A DNA stretch of 64,000 nt from contig NZ_JMIH01000004.1 in NCBI RefSeq assembly GCF_000714815.1, positions 246,731 through 310,730 on the forward strand, written 5' to 3'. This DNA is from Anditalea andensis. Its GTDB lineage: Bacteria > Bacteroidota > Bacteroidia > Cytophagales > Cyclobacteriaceae. Of the stretch, positions 1 to 9,140 are shown piece by piece. Below the pieces are notes generated by a model. It ran no database searches. It was given only the letters and a program-made list of their open reading frames with translations, and had not been told where the DNA came from. The position numbers and the translations under genes are program-made. Position 1 is the stretch's first letter. Each line of letters starts with the position of its first letter.

Positions 1-72
1 TGGTTAGGCCGCGCGGATCAGGTACATGAGGCTATAAAAGAGGAAAAAGTCGGTACATTCATCAGGTTTTAA
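1..72 (+). CDS. C-terminal 23 codons of an upstream gene, possibly argB
   Basis: An open frame runs from the first base to a TAA at 70-72, ending in residues VGTFIRF. It lies 11 bp before argE in the same direction. In Bacteroidota the gene before argE is commonly the acetylglutamate kinase argB, whose products tend to end in a GT-x-I type tail. That context is the only reason for naming it; 23 residues are too few to identify a family. Confidence 0.4.
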   Translation, partial: WLGRADQVHEAIKEEKVGTFIRF

Positions 73-83
73 AAAAAATTACA

Positions 84-1184
84 TTGAACCACACAGATTT
101 AAAAGCAGTCCATAGTGAAACCCTTCAGTTACTTCAACAGCTGATTGAAATTCCTTCCATAAGCCAGAATGAAGAACACACCGCAAAACTTATAGCCGCC
201 TATTTTCTAAAAAAGAAGATCCCTTATCACCAAAAATACCATAACATTTGGGCAAAAAACAAAAAATTCGATCCCTTACTTCCCACCCTCCTGCTAAACT
301 CCCATCATGATACTGTAAAGCCCAATGCTGGGTATACCAAAAACCCTTATAAAGCAGAGATAGAAGACGGGAAATTATACGGACTGGGGTCAAATGATGC
401 CGGTGGATGTCTGGTAGCACTTATAGCTGCTTTTACTTATTACTATGAACATGATTTGCCTTTTAACCTGATCATAGCTGCTACTGCAGAAGAGGAAATC
501 AGCGGAAAGTCAGGTATTGCTGCGATTATAAATGATTTTCCCGAAATTGAATTGGCCATAGTAGGTGAACCTACGCTACTACAACTGGCAGTAGCCGAAA
601 AAGGCCTTATGGTCATAGATGCGCGGGTAAAAGGAATATCTGGACATGCTGCGCGGGAAGAAGGTGAAAATGCGATTTATAAAACATTGGGAGATCTTCA
701 GGTTTTAAAAAATTTTAGCTTTAAGAAAACGTCTAAATTTCTAGGGGCAAGCAAAGCCTCGGTCACTGTCATCAATGCCGGTCTTCAGCATAATGTAGTG
801 CCAGACCTTTGCACCTATTGTATAGACGTGAGGGTGACTGATGCCTATACCTTGGAAGAAGCCCTCGAGGAACTTAGAGGAATATTAAAAGCTGAACTGG
901 TTCCGAGATCCTTAAGGCTCAACTCTTCCAAAGTACCTGATGATCATAAAATTTTATTAATTTCTAAGAAAATGGATCTGGTCCAATACGGTAGCCCTAC
1001 CTTATCAGATCAGGCACTCATCCCCTACCCGTCTGTAAAAATTGGCCCTGGTGATTCCGCCCGGTCGCATACTTCTGATGAATTTATTTATGTAGAAGAA
1101 GTCTATCAGGGAATTGATTTTTACATTAACTTAATTCAGCAATATGCTGAAGTTACCCACTCATTAAATAAAGAAATGCTATGA
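84..1184 (+). CDS. argE: M20 family deacylase, ArgE-type (acetylornithine or succinylcitrulline deacylase)
   Basis: A cytoplasmic zinc amidohydrolase that removes the N-acyl group from an arginine precursor. The metal-site motif SHHDTV lies at residues 73-78 (H74, D76), a second ligand region GLGSNDAGG is near 101-109, and the catalytic glutamate cluster AEEE is at 135-138. The length of 366 aa fits the family. The start is TTG at 84; the next in-frame ATG would remove the conserved N-terminus. argH follows 88 bp later in the same direction. Many Bacteroidota use N-succinyl rather than N-acetyl intermediates here, and the substrate cannot be decided without the carbamoyltransferase gene, which is outside the window. 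Confidence 0.88.
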   Translation: MNHTDLKAVHSETLQLLQQLIEIPSISQNEEHTAKLIAAYFLKKKIPYHQKYHNIWAKNKKFDPLLPTLLLNSHHDTVKPNAGYTKNPYKAEIEDGKLYGLGSNDAGGCLVALIAAFTYYYEHDLPFNLIIAATAEEEISGKSGIAAIINDFPEIELAIVGEPTLLQLAVAEKGLMVIDARVKGISGHAAREEGENAIYKTLGDLQVLKNFSFKKTSKFLGASKASVTVINAGLQHNVVPDLCTYCIDVRVTDAYTLEEALEELRGILKAELVPRSLRLNSSKVPDDHKILLISKKMDLVQYGSPTLSDQALIPYPSVKIGPGDSARSHTSDEFIYVEEVYQGIDFYINLIQQYAEVTHSLNKEML

Positions 1185-1276
1185 AATCGAGCATGAAGAA
1201 AACTTCAAATACTGTGATAAACATCTATCTTGCTAGATTCCTTATGCCCATTAAAAATCAAATTATATTCATATGA
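1181..1276 (+). CDS. 31-aa linking ORF between argE and argH (speculative)
   Basis: The argE stop overlaps an ATG (ATGA, 1181-1184). That frame stays open for 31 codons and stops in another ATGA (1273-1276) whose ATG is the argH start. The predicted peptide begins MKSSMKKTSN and has an aliphatic C-terminal third. Two four-base overlaps in a row are the usual sign of translational coupling, but a frame this short can arise by chance. No family was recognised. Confidence 0.25.
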   Translation: MKSSMKKTSNTVINIYLARFLMPIKNQIIFI

Positions 1277-2607
1277 AAATCTGGCAGAAAGATAAATCCA
1301 GTACCAAAGAAGTAGAAGCTTTTACCATTGGAAGAGATCCTGAGTTTGATATCTTATTGGCTCCCTATGATGTGCTGGGATCTTTGGCACATGCCTCCAT
1401 GCTGGAAAAGATAGGACTGCTGAAAGCTGAGGAACTGGACCTACTTAAAAAAGGCCTTAAGGAGATCTATGCCGAAATAATGAATAACACTTTCACCATA
1501 GCAGACGGTGTAGAAGATGTCCATAGCCAGGTAGAATTTTTACTGACCGCACGATATGGTGAGGTAGGCAAAAAGCTGCACAGTGGCCGATCGAGAAATG
1601 ATCAGGTCTTAGTCGACTTGAAGCTATACTATAGGGAAGAGATCAAATCACTGATAGATGACATTAAAGCTCTCTTTGACCTTTTGGTAGCCTTAGCTGA
1701 AAAGTATAAGGAAGCCCTGATGCCAGGCTATACCCATACACAGCTGGCCATGCCTTCGTCGTTCGGACTTTGGTTTGGTTCATTTGCTGAGGGACTGGCC
1801 GAAGATTTAGAGCTGGTATTGGCTGCCTATAAGTTGGTCAACAGAAACCCACTGGGTTCGGCGGCAGGATATGGCTCATCATTCCCTCTGGACAGGACGA
1901 TGACTACTGAACTGCTGGGTTTTGACGAGATGCACTATAATGTGATCAATGCGCAAAACAGCAGAGGAAAAACGGAAAAAACATTGGCATTTGCCCTTGC
2001 AGGAGTGGCCGGTACCCTTAATAAACTGGCCTCCGATGCCATCACCTATATGAATCCCCATTTTGGATTCATCAGATTTCCGGACGAACTGACTACCGGA
2101 TCCAGCATCATGCCGCACAAAAAGAATCCGGATGTATTTGAGCTCATCAGAGCTAAGACCAACCAGATCCAATCAAGCCCCAATGGCATCATGCTGCAGC
2201 TGGGAAATCTGACTACAGGTTACCACAGGGATCTGCAGGTTCTAAAGGAAACCATTTTTCCAGATCTTGAAAAAATAAAATCCTGCCTTCAGATGACGCA
2301 GCTGATGCTGGAAAATATTGAAGTGAAAAAAGACATTTTAAAAGACCCATTCTATACCTACCTCTTCAGTGTAGAAGAAGTAAACAGGATGGTACTGGCC
2401 GGCCAACCATTTAGGGATGCCTATAAAGAAGTTGGGCGAAATATTGAAAAGGGGGCGTTCCATCCCGATACCGATATCGATCATAAGCATGAAGGAAGTA
2501 TAGGAAACTTATGTTTGAAGGAAATCAGAGATAAAATGGAAAAAGGTTTAAAAGCTTTTGATTTCAAAAAAGTAGAAGACCAACTTCATGTTTTACTAAA
2601 TACTTAA
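1273..2607 (+). CDS. argH: Argininosuccinate lyase
   Basis: Last enzyme of arginine biosynthesis; it splits argininosuccinate into arginine and fumarate as a cytoplasmic tetramer. The fumarase/aspartase superfamily signature GSSIMPHKKNP is at residues 276-286 with its catalytic serine. The N-terminal DVHSQVE and SGRSRNDQV motifs and the central TQLAMPSSFG motif are all present. At 444 aa it is a little shorter than the roughly 460 aa of E. coli ArgH. It directly follows argE. A 9-bp hairpin just after the stop closes the operon. Confidence 0.96.
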   Translation: MKIWQKDKSSTKEVEAFTIGRDPEFDILLAPYDVLGSLAHASMLEKIGLLKAEELDLLKKGLKEIYAEIMNNTFTIADGVEDVHSQVEFLLTARYGEVGKKLHSGRSRNDQVLVDLKLYYREEIKSLIDDIKALFDLLVALAEKYKEALMPGYTHTQLAMPSSFGLWFGSFAEGLAEDLELVLAAYKLVNRNPLGSAAGYGSSFPLDRTMTTELLGFDEMHYNVINAQNSRGKTEKTLAFALAGVAGTLNKLASDAITYMNPHFGFIRFPDELTTGSSIMPHKKNPDVFELIRAKTNQIQSSPNGIMLQLGNLTTGYHRDLQVLKETIFPDLEKIKSCLQMTQLMLENIEVKKDILKDPFYTYLFSVEEVNRMVLAGQPFRDAYKEVGRNIEKGAFHPDTDIDHKHEGSIGNLCLKEIRDKMEKGLKAFDFKKVEDQLHVLLNT

Positions 2608-2609
2608 TC

Positions 2610-2640
2610 AGAAGGCGGTAAATTTTCCGCCTTCTGTTTA
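2610..2640. terminator. Bidirectional terminator between argH and the porin gene
   Basis: Perfect 9-bp stem AGAAGGCGG / CCGCCTTCT (2610-2618 and 2627-2635) with an 8-base loop containing AAATTTT. It lies between two convergent genes and touches the porin stop codon. The T-run after the stem is weak on both strands. Confidence 0.65.
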
Positions 2641-3906
2641 AATACCTAATTCTACCTGAAACCTCAATTGCCAATTGTTATTATTGAGTCTTCCTGCAGC
2701 AGGGTCAAAAATTCTATTTTCATATGTCAAGTCACTCTGTATTTTCACTCTATGTCCTTTTAGGTATTTAGTCACCCCCAAGGTATAATGTTCTATGGTA
2801 GGAGTCATCGCATTGATTTCAGATCCTGGAGCCAAATTGGTGTACCTGCCTGCTATCTCTACATCATTATAGAAGATATAACTCGCCTGATAGTTTTGTC
2901 CCAAACCAGTGTAAACGTACCTTACATTCCCCTCTTCATTATAAGTCAACGCCATAGGTGAAGTCCTATAGAGAAATTCACTTGCAAATGCAAAACCCTG
3001 ATATTTCAGTAACCAGTCCGTCATATAGGTGGACATGTCTGTAGGCTCGTACAGAAGCGTTCCTATCTGACCACCGGTGCGAAGGGTATTGTTATTTTGG
3101 CTGGAAGATATGCCTATGGATACTTTAGGTGTCCTTTCCCTAATCAGATCTCCCTCAAAATAATCGCCAAATCTTTCAAACCGTCCTAATGGAAGCAGTT
3201 CTACTCTCCCCGTATAAGATAGTCCTCCGTCTGTAGCTATAATATTTCTCCCCTCCCCCGAACTTATAGCACCACGGAGTACATAGTAGAAATTGCTAAA
3301 GAGGCGATCAGAATAAGTAGCCTGGATACCAAAATCCCTGTCTACATTTAAGGTAGCGTTTACAATGCTCCTGTCCACAAATTGGAGGTCACCTGAACTG
3401 TTTACCCTTTGGCGGTTACCGGGGAGCTTGGTCTGGCCCATTCCCAGTATCAGTTTTGGACTTATCCTGTAGAATATCATGGCATCCCTGATTACATTTG
3501 GAAATTCAGTATTGTCCCAGTCCATGTCTCCTCGTGAAAAAGAGAGCTGTATCACGTAACTCAGTCTGGGGCTATATACAAAACCATCAAAACGCAGTCT
3601 AAGCCTCCTTACTCTGGCTTCAATCTGAGTGTTTTCTCCCTCCGTAAATGTAAACCCTGCTCTATTTTGCATCCTAAACCTGATGTTCATCAAAAATAAA
3701 CTATCAGGAGACATTATCCCCAATCCTTGACCGTACGTAAAATAGGGCACCTGTGAAAAGGCAAGGGGAATTGCCTGCATGATTTGAGTAGTATCATTTT
3801 CCTCCTCTGGATCAACTATTATTTGGGCCATAGCAGGTGTGATGTAAATACCCAGAGTACAGAAAAGTAAAAGAATTTTTATGTAAAATAGTAAACCTTT
3901 GGCCAT
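2638..3906 (-). CDS. Outer-membrane porin, OprO/OprP-like
   Basis: A 422-aa beta-barrel protein. Residues 1-27 form a signal peptide ending at AMAQ. A short acidic linker follows, then a long run of alternating hydrophobic and aromatic strands, for example RLRLRFDGFVYSPRLSYVIQ, ending in QVELGI. This pattern fits the phosphate-selective porin O/P family common in Bacteroidota, which gives passive entry for anions or other small solutes. The gene stands alone between convergent argH and the divergent AI-2E permease, so its substrate is not indicated. Confidence 0.75.
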   Translation of the reverse strand: MAKGLLFYIKILLLFCTLGIYITPAMAQIIVDPEEENDTTQIMQAIPLAFSQVPYFTYGQGLGIMSPDSLFLMNIRFRMQNRAGFTFTEGENTQIEARVRRLRLRFDGFVYSPRLSYVIQLSFSRGDMDWDNTEFPNVIRDAMIFYRISPKLILGMGQTKLPGNRQRVNSSGDLQFVDRSIVNATLNVDRDFGIQATYSDRLFSNFYYVLRGAISSGEGRNIIATDGGLSYTGRVELLPLGRFERFGDYFEGDLIRERTPKVSIGISSSQNNNTLRTGGQIGTLLYEPTDMSTYMTDWLLKYQGFAFASEFLYRTSPMALTYNEEGNVRYVYTGLGQNYQASYIFYNDVEIAGRYTNLAPGSEINAMTPTIEHYTLGVTKYLKGHRVKIQSDLTYENRIFDPAAGRLNNNNWQLRFQVELGI

Positions 3907-4057
3907 AAATAGATATTAACAATAATTAAAAAGCCTAAATTAATAAATTATACCCTTTAAACACGAAGAATTTTACCGACCTTAAATAATTTGACAAAAA
4001 AGTTATCTCTATAAAATTAGGGTAAGCTTTTTGCATAGTCAGCATTCAAAAGCATCT

Positions 4058-5191
4058 ATGGAAGGGAGAAGAATTGTTTTATATATAGCATTATTTTTAG
4101 CTGCATCTTATTTTTTCTTTGTAGGATTGGTTTTGGCAGAGCCTTTTTTGGTCCCATTATTAACGGCCTTGGTTTTGGCATTGTTGATGCTGCCGATAGC
4201 CAATAGGCTGGAAAGATGGGGATGGAGTAAAATCCTGGCCACCTCTGTTTCTACGTTGACCCTGTTAATAGTCACATTAGGCTTTATCACACTATTGATC
4301 GTACAGATCAAACAGTTTGCCGATGATTGGGACATGATGCAGTCCAAACTGGAGGATAAATTCGAAGAGATAAGTGAATGGCTAGTCAATGAAACCCCTA
4401 TTGAAAAAGAACAGCTAGACCGCGTAACTCCTAAAGAAATTTCAGAAGCCAATGGAGCTGCACAGGAATATCAGGAAGAAGCTGCCCGGGAAGAAGAAGA
4501 TGAAGAAGCAGAAGAAATGGGTGAACAGGCTGTCTCAGCCTTAGGAGCCTTTATGAGCTTCTCTGTAGATTTTTTGATCACCTTCGTATATGTTTTTTTT
4601 CTTATACATTTCAGGGGCAGATTTAAAGAATTTCTGTTAAGGTTATTCCCTCTGAAGAGGAGACAAAAAGTTAAAGAAGTAATTTATCAATCCTCATTTG
4701 TAAGTAGGAACTATCTGGCAGGCAGGATATTATTAGGAATTATATTGACCATTCTATATTCTATCGGATTATATATATCCGGTATGGAAAACGCCATACT
4801 GATCAGCATGTTAGCTGCAGCATTGTCCATCATTCCTTTCATTGGAAATGTAATAGGTTATGGTATTGCTATAGCAGTCAGTCTATTGACAAATGGTGAT
4901 ACCTCCGCCCTACTGATCATCACGGCCACATTCTTGATAGCACAGTTCATAGACAGTTACATACTACAGCCCATCATCTTAGGGGATAAACTGAATGTAC
5001 ATCCTTTTTTTATAATCTTGTCCGTAGTGCTTGGAAATGCCGTATGGGGAGTAATGGGCATGGTACTTTCCATTCCATTATTTGCTATAGTGGCCGTAAT
5101 TTGCCGGCATGTACCTGAGCTGAATCCATTCGGCTACCTGTTCAGTAATGTAGATATTCAGGAACCTGAAACCCAAAAGAACCCAGGATAA
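4058..5191 (+). CDS. AI-2E family transporter (PerM/YdiK-like permease)
   Basis: A polytopic inner-membrane protein with the family layout: two N-terminal membrane helices, a hydrophilic periplasmic segment, then a C-terminal bundle including the conserved PFIGNVIGYG region and SYILQPIILG near the end. Members export small molecules or ions; the autoinducer-2 role holds for only some. An unusual acidic stretch (YQEEAAREEEDEEAEEMGEQ) interrupts the loop before the C-terminal bundle. I prefer the ATG at 4058. A TTG at 4031 in the same frame would add nine polar residues. Confidence 0.8.
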   Translation: MEGRRIVLYIALFLAASYFFFVGLVLAEPFLVPLLTALVLALLMLPIANRLERWGWSKILATSVSTLTLLIVTLGFITLLIVQIKQFADDWDMMQSKLEDKFEEISEWLVNETPIEKEQLDRVTPKEISEANGAAQEYQEEAAREEEDEEAEEMGEQAVSALGAFMSFSVDFLITFVYVFFLIHFRGRFKEFLLRLFPLKRRQKVKEVIYQSSFVSRNYLAGRILLGIILTILYSIGLYISGMENAILISMLAAALSIIPFIGNVIGYGIAIAVSLLTNGDTSALLIITATFLIAQFIDSYILQPIILGDKLNVHPFFIILSVVLGNAVWGVMGMVLSIPLFAIVAVICRHVPELNPFGYLFSNVDIQEPETQKNPG

Positions 5192-5253
5192 TTGACGGAG
5201 AAGCATGTATTTGATTCTTTTTCTCTTATTTTTACAGAAAAAAATTTTAAGAT

Positions 5254-5685
5254 ATGTACACGGGTATACTTCATTTACATTCCTACTTAGCTTATGTAGT
5301 GCTATTGGGTCTCACTATTAGCTTCGTCTATGCGCTTATAGGAGCATTGACCAATAGAGAATTTACAGAAAAAGACAGAAAATTTGGACTTTTTGGATTG
5401 ATCCCTGCACACATACAGTTATTAGCCGGGATAGTGCTTTATATTATTAGCCCACTGGGTATTTCTAATTTTGGAGACCACACCATGGCAGATGCTACTT
5501 CAAGATTATATGCTTTGGAGCATCCTTTGATCAATATAATTGCCGTAGTGTTGATTACAATAGGGTTTAGTAAATCAAAAAAAATAGCTCCTGCCAGAAG
5601 TCGTTTTAGAAGTGTATATGTGTTTTATGGTATCGCTTTGATTTTAATTCTTTCCAGAATCCCATGGGCTGCATGGCCACATTGA
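5254..5685 (+). CDS. Four-helix integral membrane protein, function unknown
   Basis: 143 aa with four clear membrane helices (about residues 8-32, 47-67, 90-107, 121-139) and short charged loops. Histidines sit at the ends of the helices (H7 and H9, H53, H75, H90, H143). This arrangement is seen in small haem-binding membrane proteins, but I cannot show a haem site. Similar short proteins are widespread in Bacteroidota. It follows the AI-2E permease by 62 bp and is closed by a hairpin terminator. Confidence 0.6.
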   Translation: MYTGILHLHSYLAYVVLLGLTISFVYALIGALTNREFTEKDRKFGLFGLIPAHIQLLAGIVLYIISPLGISNFGDHTMADATSRLYALEHPLINIIAVVLITIGFSKSKKIAPARSRFRSVYVFYGIALILILSRIPWAAWPH

Positions 5686-5725
5686 GTCCCCCCCTGTTGA
5701 CGCAGGACATATGATATTATAAATG

Positions 5726-5764
5726 AAAAAGGAGCTTGATGAAAATCAGCCTCCTTTTTTTTTT
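5726..5764 (+). terminator. Intrinsic terminator after the small membrane protein
   Basis: AAAAAGGAG (from 5726) pairs with CTCCTTTTT at about 5751-5759. The inner part can also pair with a bulge. It is followed by a continuous run of T to 5764. Confidence 0.8.
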
Positions 5765-5827
5765 GGAACACTTAAGTTAAAACAAGGTTGTTTTATTAGA
5801 ACTTATTTTTAACCTAACACCATTATT

Positions 5828-7246
5828 ATGTCAAAAGATCAAGAATATAGTTTATTTGAGGATGTCTGCAGTTTTGTCGATGATGCAGCCCAACATATGG
5901 ATTTAGAAAAATCCCTGGTAAACCACATCAAACAGTGTAACAGTGTATACAGTTTCAGCTTCCCTATAGATAATGAAGATGGAACCAAAGAAGTTTTGAA
6001 AGGTTACCGCGTGCAGCATTCTCATCATAAATTGCCGGTAAAAGGTGGAATTAGGTACAGTGATGAAGTAAATGAGGAAGAAGTTAAAGGACTTGCTGCA
6101 CTTATGACTTATAAATGTGCGCTGGTAGAGATCCCTTATGGTGGTGCCAAAGGAGGGGTCAAGATCAATCCAAGAAACTACAATGAAAAACAGCTGGAAA
6201 AAATAACCCGAAGGTATACCACAGAGCTTATTAAGAAAAATTTTATAGGTCCCGCTTTAGATGTACCTGCTCCGGATTATGGTACTGGAGCCAGAGAAAT
6301 GGGTTGGATCGTGGACACCTATATGACTTTTCATCCTGACAGTATAAATGCTAAAGGCTGTGTAACGGGAAAACCTCTGCCCCTTCATGGTATACCCGGC
6401 CGGACAGAAGCTACGGGAAGGGGTGTTTATATAGGATTAAGAGAAGCCGTAAGTGTAGAAGATGATATGAATGCACTTGGACTTACGGTGGGACTTGGCG
6501 GTAAGGAAGTCATCGTTCAGGGATTGGGAAATGTAGGATATTATGCTGCGCTGTTCCTTCAGGAAGCAGGAGCTAAAATCATAGGGGTAGCCGAATATAA
6601 CGGAGGAATTTTTGACCCAAATGGCCTTGATATAAAAGAGTTAAAAGCTTATCAAAAAGAAAATGGCAGTTTTAAAGGATACAAAAATACCCAATTCATA
6701 GATGACAGTAGAGAAATGCTTACCTATAAATGTGACATCCTGGTCCCTGCAGCACTGGAAAACCAGATCACCAATGAAAATGCTGATAAGATACAGGCTA
6801 AAATAATAGGCGAAGGGGCCAACGGGCCTACCACACAGGAAGCTGAAAAGATTCTGATAGAAAAAGGCATATTGGTCATACCAGACATGTATTTAAATGC
6901 AGGTGGGGTTACGGTTTCCTATTTCGAATGGCTCAAAAACCTATCCAGGGTATCGTTTGGGAAACTGCAAAAGAGGTATGATATGAAAAAATATGAAATA
7001 CTTATGGAAAGTATAGAAAAAGCTACAGATAGCCAGTTTACAGAAGAACAAAAAAAACTGATCATCCGAGGAGCCACTGAGGAGGATCTGGTGTATTCAG
7101 GTCTGGAAGATACCATGGTAAATGCCTATCACAGTATGAACGATATGAGAAAGAAAAAAGGAATTAAAAGTATGCGTACGGCAGGTTTTATAGTAGCCAT
7201 AGAGAGAATTGCCATTAGCTACCGAAACCTGGGAATCTTCCCTTAA
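5828..7246 (+). CDS. gdhA: Glu/Leu/Phe/Val dehydrogenase family glutamate dehydrogenase
   Basis: Interconverts glutamate with 2-oxoglutarate plus ammonia using NAD(P), linking nitrogen and carbon metabolism. The substrate-binding lysine lies in KGGIRY (K72). A second lysine is K96, the catalytic lysine lies in PYGGAKGG (K108), and the proton-relay aspartate is in PAPDYGTG (D150). The Rossmann dinucleotide motif GLGNVG is near residue 234. The 472-aa length fits this family. The gene is monocistronic with its own terminator. Cofactor preference was not deduced. Confidence 0.93.
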   Translation: MSKDQEYSLFEDVCSFVDDAAQHMDLEKSLVNHIKQCNSVYSFSFPIDNEDGTKEVLKGYRVQHSHHKLPVKGGIRYSDEVNEEEVKGLAALMTYKCALVEIPYGGAKGGVKINPRNYNEKQLEKITRRYTTELIKKNFIGPALDVPAPDYGTGAREMGWIVDTYMTFHPDSINAKGCVTGKPLPLHGIPGRTEATGRGVYIGLREAVSVEDDMNALGLTVGLGGKEVIVQGLGNVGYYAALFLQEAGAKIIGVAEYNGGIFDPNGLDIKELKAYQKENGSFKGYKNTQFIDDSREMLTYKCDILVPAALENQITNENADKIQAKIIGEGANGPTTQEAEKILIEKGILVIPDMYLNAGGVTVSYFEWLKNLSRVSFGKLQKRYDMKKYEILMESIEKATDSQFTEEQKKLIIRGATEEDLVYSGLEDTMVNAYHSMNDMRKKKGIKSMRTAGFIVAIERIAISYRNLGIFP

Positions 7247-7267
7247 TCAAAGAATATAAACAAAAAA

Positions 7268-7297
7268 ACCGCTAGAAGTAAATCTGGCGGCTTTTTA
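7268..7297 (+). terminator. Intrinsic terminator after glutamate dehydrogenase
   Basis: CCGCTAGA (7269-7276) pairs with TCTGGCGG (7283-7290), with one G-T wobble and a six-base loop, followed by CTTTTT. Confidence 0.8.
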
Positions 7298-7317
7298 TAT
7301 TATGATTGCGAGTAAAT

Positions 7318-7437
7318 TTATTTTACTCTGGGACATTCTCTAGATGCTTTTTTCTCTGGATTTTTACATGGTTCTACCGCAGAGGCGTGACAAACTGGAC
7401 ATTCATTAACGGCTGATTCTTTTTTTAAGGTTTTCAT
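7318..7437 (-). CDS. 39-aa cysteine-rich small protein
   Basis: A short minus-strand frame from ATG at 7437 to TAA at 7318. The peptide begins MKTLKKESAVNE. It has a CPVCH motif at residues 13-17, then further cysteines in VEPCKNP and RECPRVK, giving four cysteines in 27 residues in a lysine-rich background. CxxC plus two more cysteines suggests a single zinc-binding knuckle, possibly nucleic-acid binding; this is inference. A T-rich tract lies just upstream. It is convergent with glutamate dehydrogenase. Regular codon use and motif density argue that it is a real gene. Confidence 0.55.
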   Translation of the reverse strand: MKTLKKESAVNECPVCHASAVEPCKNPEKKASRECPRVK

Positions 7438-7647
7438 GGTTTTTTTATTTTGGTTATACTTCATAAACGCCCCTATTTATCCAAAGTTTCTATAATATGA
7501 AATTTAGTATTGATCTAAATAATATTTAAATACATTTTAGTAGGAATTTAAGGTTTAAATATAAATTTTAGGTACTTATATATAATTATTCTAAATTATT
7601 AATAAGATCACAATCACTTCATGTATACTTAATGTTTACCTTTATAC

Positions 7648-7866
7648 ATGCAAAATGAAATATTGATAGATCTTGTGACAAAACGGATGCCTTTTGGGAA
7701 ATATAAAAACAGCCTGATATGTGATATTCCCGAACATTATCTTATCTGGCTTCATCGGCAGGGATTCCCTGAAGGTAAATTGGGAATGTGGCTGAGTACC
7801 ATGTATGAAATAAAACTTAATGGTTTGGACCATTTAATCACAGAACTGAAGAAGCGGTATAAATAA
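7648..7866 (+). CDS. DUF3820 family protein
   Basis: A 72-aa cytoplasmic protein with the DUF3820 hallmark MPFGKYKNSLICDIPEHYL at residues 14-32 followed by IWLHRQGFP. The family is small, widespread and uncharacterised. A frame on the opposite strand covers the same bases but has no recognisable features. The gene stands alone after about 210 bp of AT-rich sequence. Confidence 0.8.
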   Translation: MQNEILIDLVTKRMPFGKYKNSLICDIPEHYLIWLHRQGFPEGKLGMWLSTMYEIKLNGLDHLITELKKRYK

Positions 7867-8232
7867 GTTAAATAGACCTTCTGTGTTTATCGGTATTACC
7901 TTATCCATAGTAGCGCACAGTTACTTTTATAAAAGGCCATATATAAAAAATGTGAATGGTCTACGACCATTCACAATGTTTGAGGTTAAAGTAAAAAATC
8001 AAGTTGTTTATCGTGTTAAATATAAATACTGATTTTAATAAAACAAAGAGTAATTACATTTTTTTATTTCCAATCTACTTTTTTATGTATATAATCGCTG
8101 AAAAATGATCTATATATCATACTATAATAATGCTATCATATAATGAACCCTCCATATCTCCCCTATTGAATGATATAAATGTTTTATTTACGTCTTATAG
8201 CCGTAAATAAAACCTAAAGTTAATGTTGGCTT
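7867..8232. other. Intergenic region, 366 bp
   Basis: AT-rich sequence between two convergent genes. It holds one strong hairpin (listed separately). Nothing else that looks coding or regulatory was seen. Confidence 0.6.
7945..7975 (-). terminator. Intrinsic terminator for the CHRD-like lipoprotein gene
   Basis: Perfect 11-bp stem TGTGAATGGTC / GACCATTCACA (7951-7961 and 7965-7975) with a three-base loop. On the minus strand the stem is followed by six U from the A-run at 7945-7950. That orientation matches the upstream minus-strand lipoprotein gene, although it lies about 250 bp beyond its stop. Confidence 0.65.
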
Positions 8233-8751
8233 TTAATTGGTATAGGGAGAACAAACAGCAATTTTTGACAAATCCACGACCCTCTCATTATAGGCTCCCA
8301 CGTTACCTACTGCCAGTATAACTTCGTAATCAGGCCCATCCTCAGCCAAATGCACCTTAATATGACCATCAAAACTTAAGAACCTATTAAAGTCCATGAT
8401 GGAGCCATCATGAAGGGTAGTTATGACGGTCTTACTAACTAGGGTACGGGCATCTACAGGTGACAGCATTTGGGCCATGGGGGCATTAGGGCTATCATAT
8501 GGTCCATAATGTAGGTGAGATGGATAAAAATAAGCTTCGGTAGATGTAAGCCCTTCTAAAACCAACTCAATTTCTATACCTCCAGTTCTAAGTTCCCGTA
8601 CATGTGCCATGCCTTGAATATCGAAATCACTCGCAGCCGTTAAAGAATATGACACCTGGTTTTGGGTATAAATCCCCTCTTCCTCAGAACTACAGCCCCA
8701 TATGATACCAATTACCCATAGAACTATTATTTTACTCCATTTTGACTGCAT
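8233..8751 (-). CDS. CHRD-domain-like lipoprotein
   Basis: 172 aa with a signal peptide and lipobox ending IIWGC, so probably lipid-anchored outside the cytoplasm. The mature part resembles the CHRD fold: a strand-rich domain with SHLHYGPYDSPNAP in the middle and FDGHIKVHL near the end. CHRD domains are found in many secreted bacterial proteins with no fixed function. The gene stands alone, with a terminator downstream on its strand. Confidence 0.55.
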   Translation of the reverse strand: MQSKWSKIIVLWVIGIIWGCSSEEEGIYTQNQVSYSLTAASDFDIQGMAHVRELRTGGIEIELVLEGLTSTEAYFYPSHLHYGPYDSPNAPMAQMLSPVDARTLVSKTVITTLHDGSIMDFNRFLSFDGHIKVHLAEDGPDYEVILAVGNVGAYNERVVDLSKIAVCSPYTN

Positions 8752-8891
8752 GCTTATATGTTTTGGTTAATTAAAAATACTAAAAAATCCAATGCTAAAC
8801 TATTGGCATTTATTTTGGCTTACAAAATAATAAATCCTAAAAACATGAGGGTATGTTTTCAACTCATGTAAACCTATAAATATCAAGGATA

Positions 8892-9137
8892 ATGGCTAAA
8901 AGCAAAATCAAAAACGAAGAACAATACGAAGCGCTCAGGGACCAGGGATATTCTAAGGAGAAATCCGCCCGCATAGCCAATTCAGATAGTAGCAAAACAG
9001 GTAAAAAGGGAGGAAAAGCACCAAAATATGAGGATTGGACCAAAGATGACCTTTATGATAAAGCTAAAGAAATAGGAATTGAAAAGTATTCCAAAATGAA
9101 CAAAGGGGAATTGATCGATGCTTTGAGGAATCATTAG
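8892..9137 (+). CDS. Small Rho_N/SAP-like protein in the DNA ligase operon
   Basis: 81 very basic residues. The N-terminal half (KNEEQYEALRDQGYSKEKSA) resembles a small family often paired with a nucleic-acid-binding tail. The C-terminal half (DLYDKAKEIGIEKYSKMNKG) has the helix-extended-loop-helix pattern of Rho N-terminal and SAP domains. Its stop is only three bases before the ligase start, so the two are almost surely co-transcribed. A DNA-binding accessory role for the ligase or helicase is a reasonable inference without direct evidence. Confidence 0.7.
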   Translation: MAKSKIKNEEQYEALRDQGYSKEKSARIANSDSSKTGKKGGKAPKYEDWTKDDLYDKAKEIGIEKYSKMNKGELIDALRNH

Positions 9138-9140
9138 CCT

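Noticed and set aside
7642..7833. 63-codon minus-strand frame over the DUF3820 gene
   Set aside because: It is antisense to a gene with a clear family motif.
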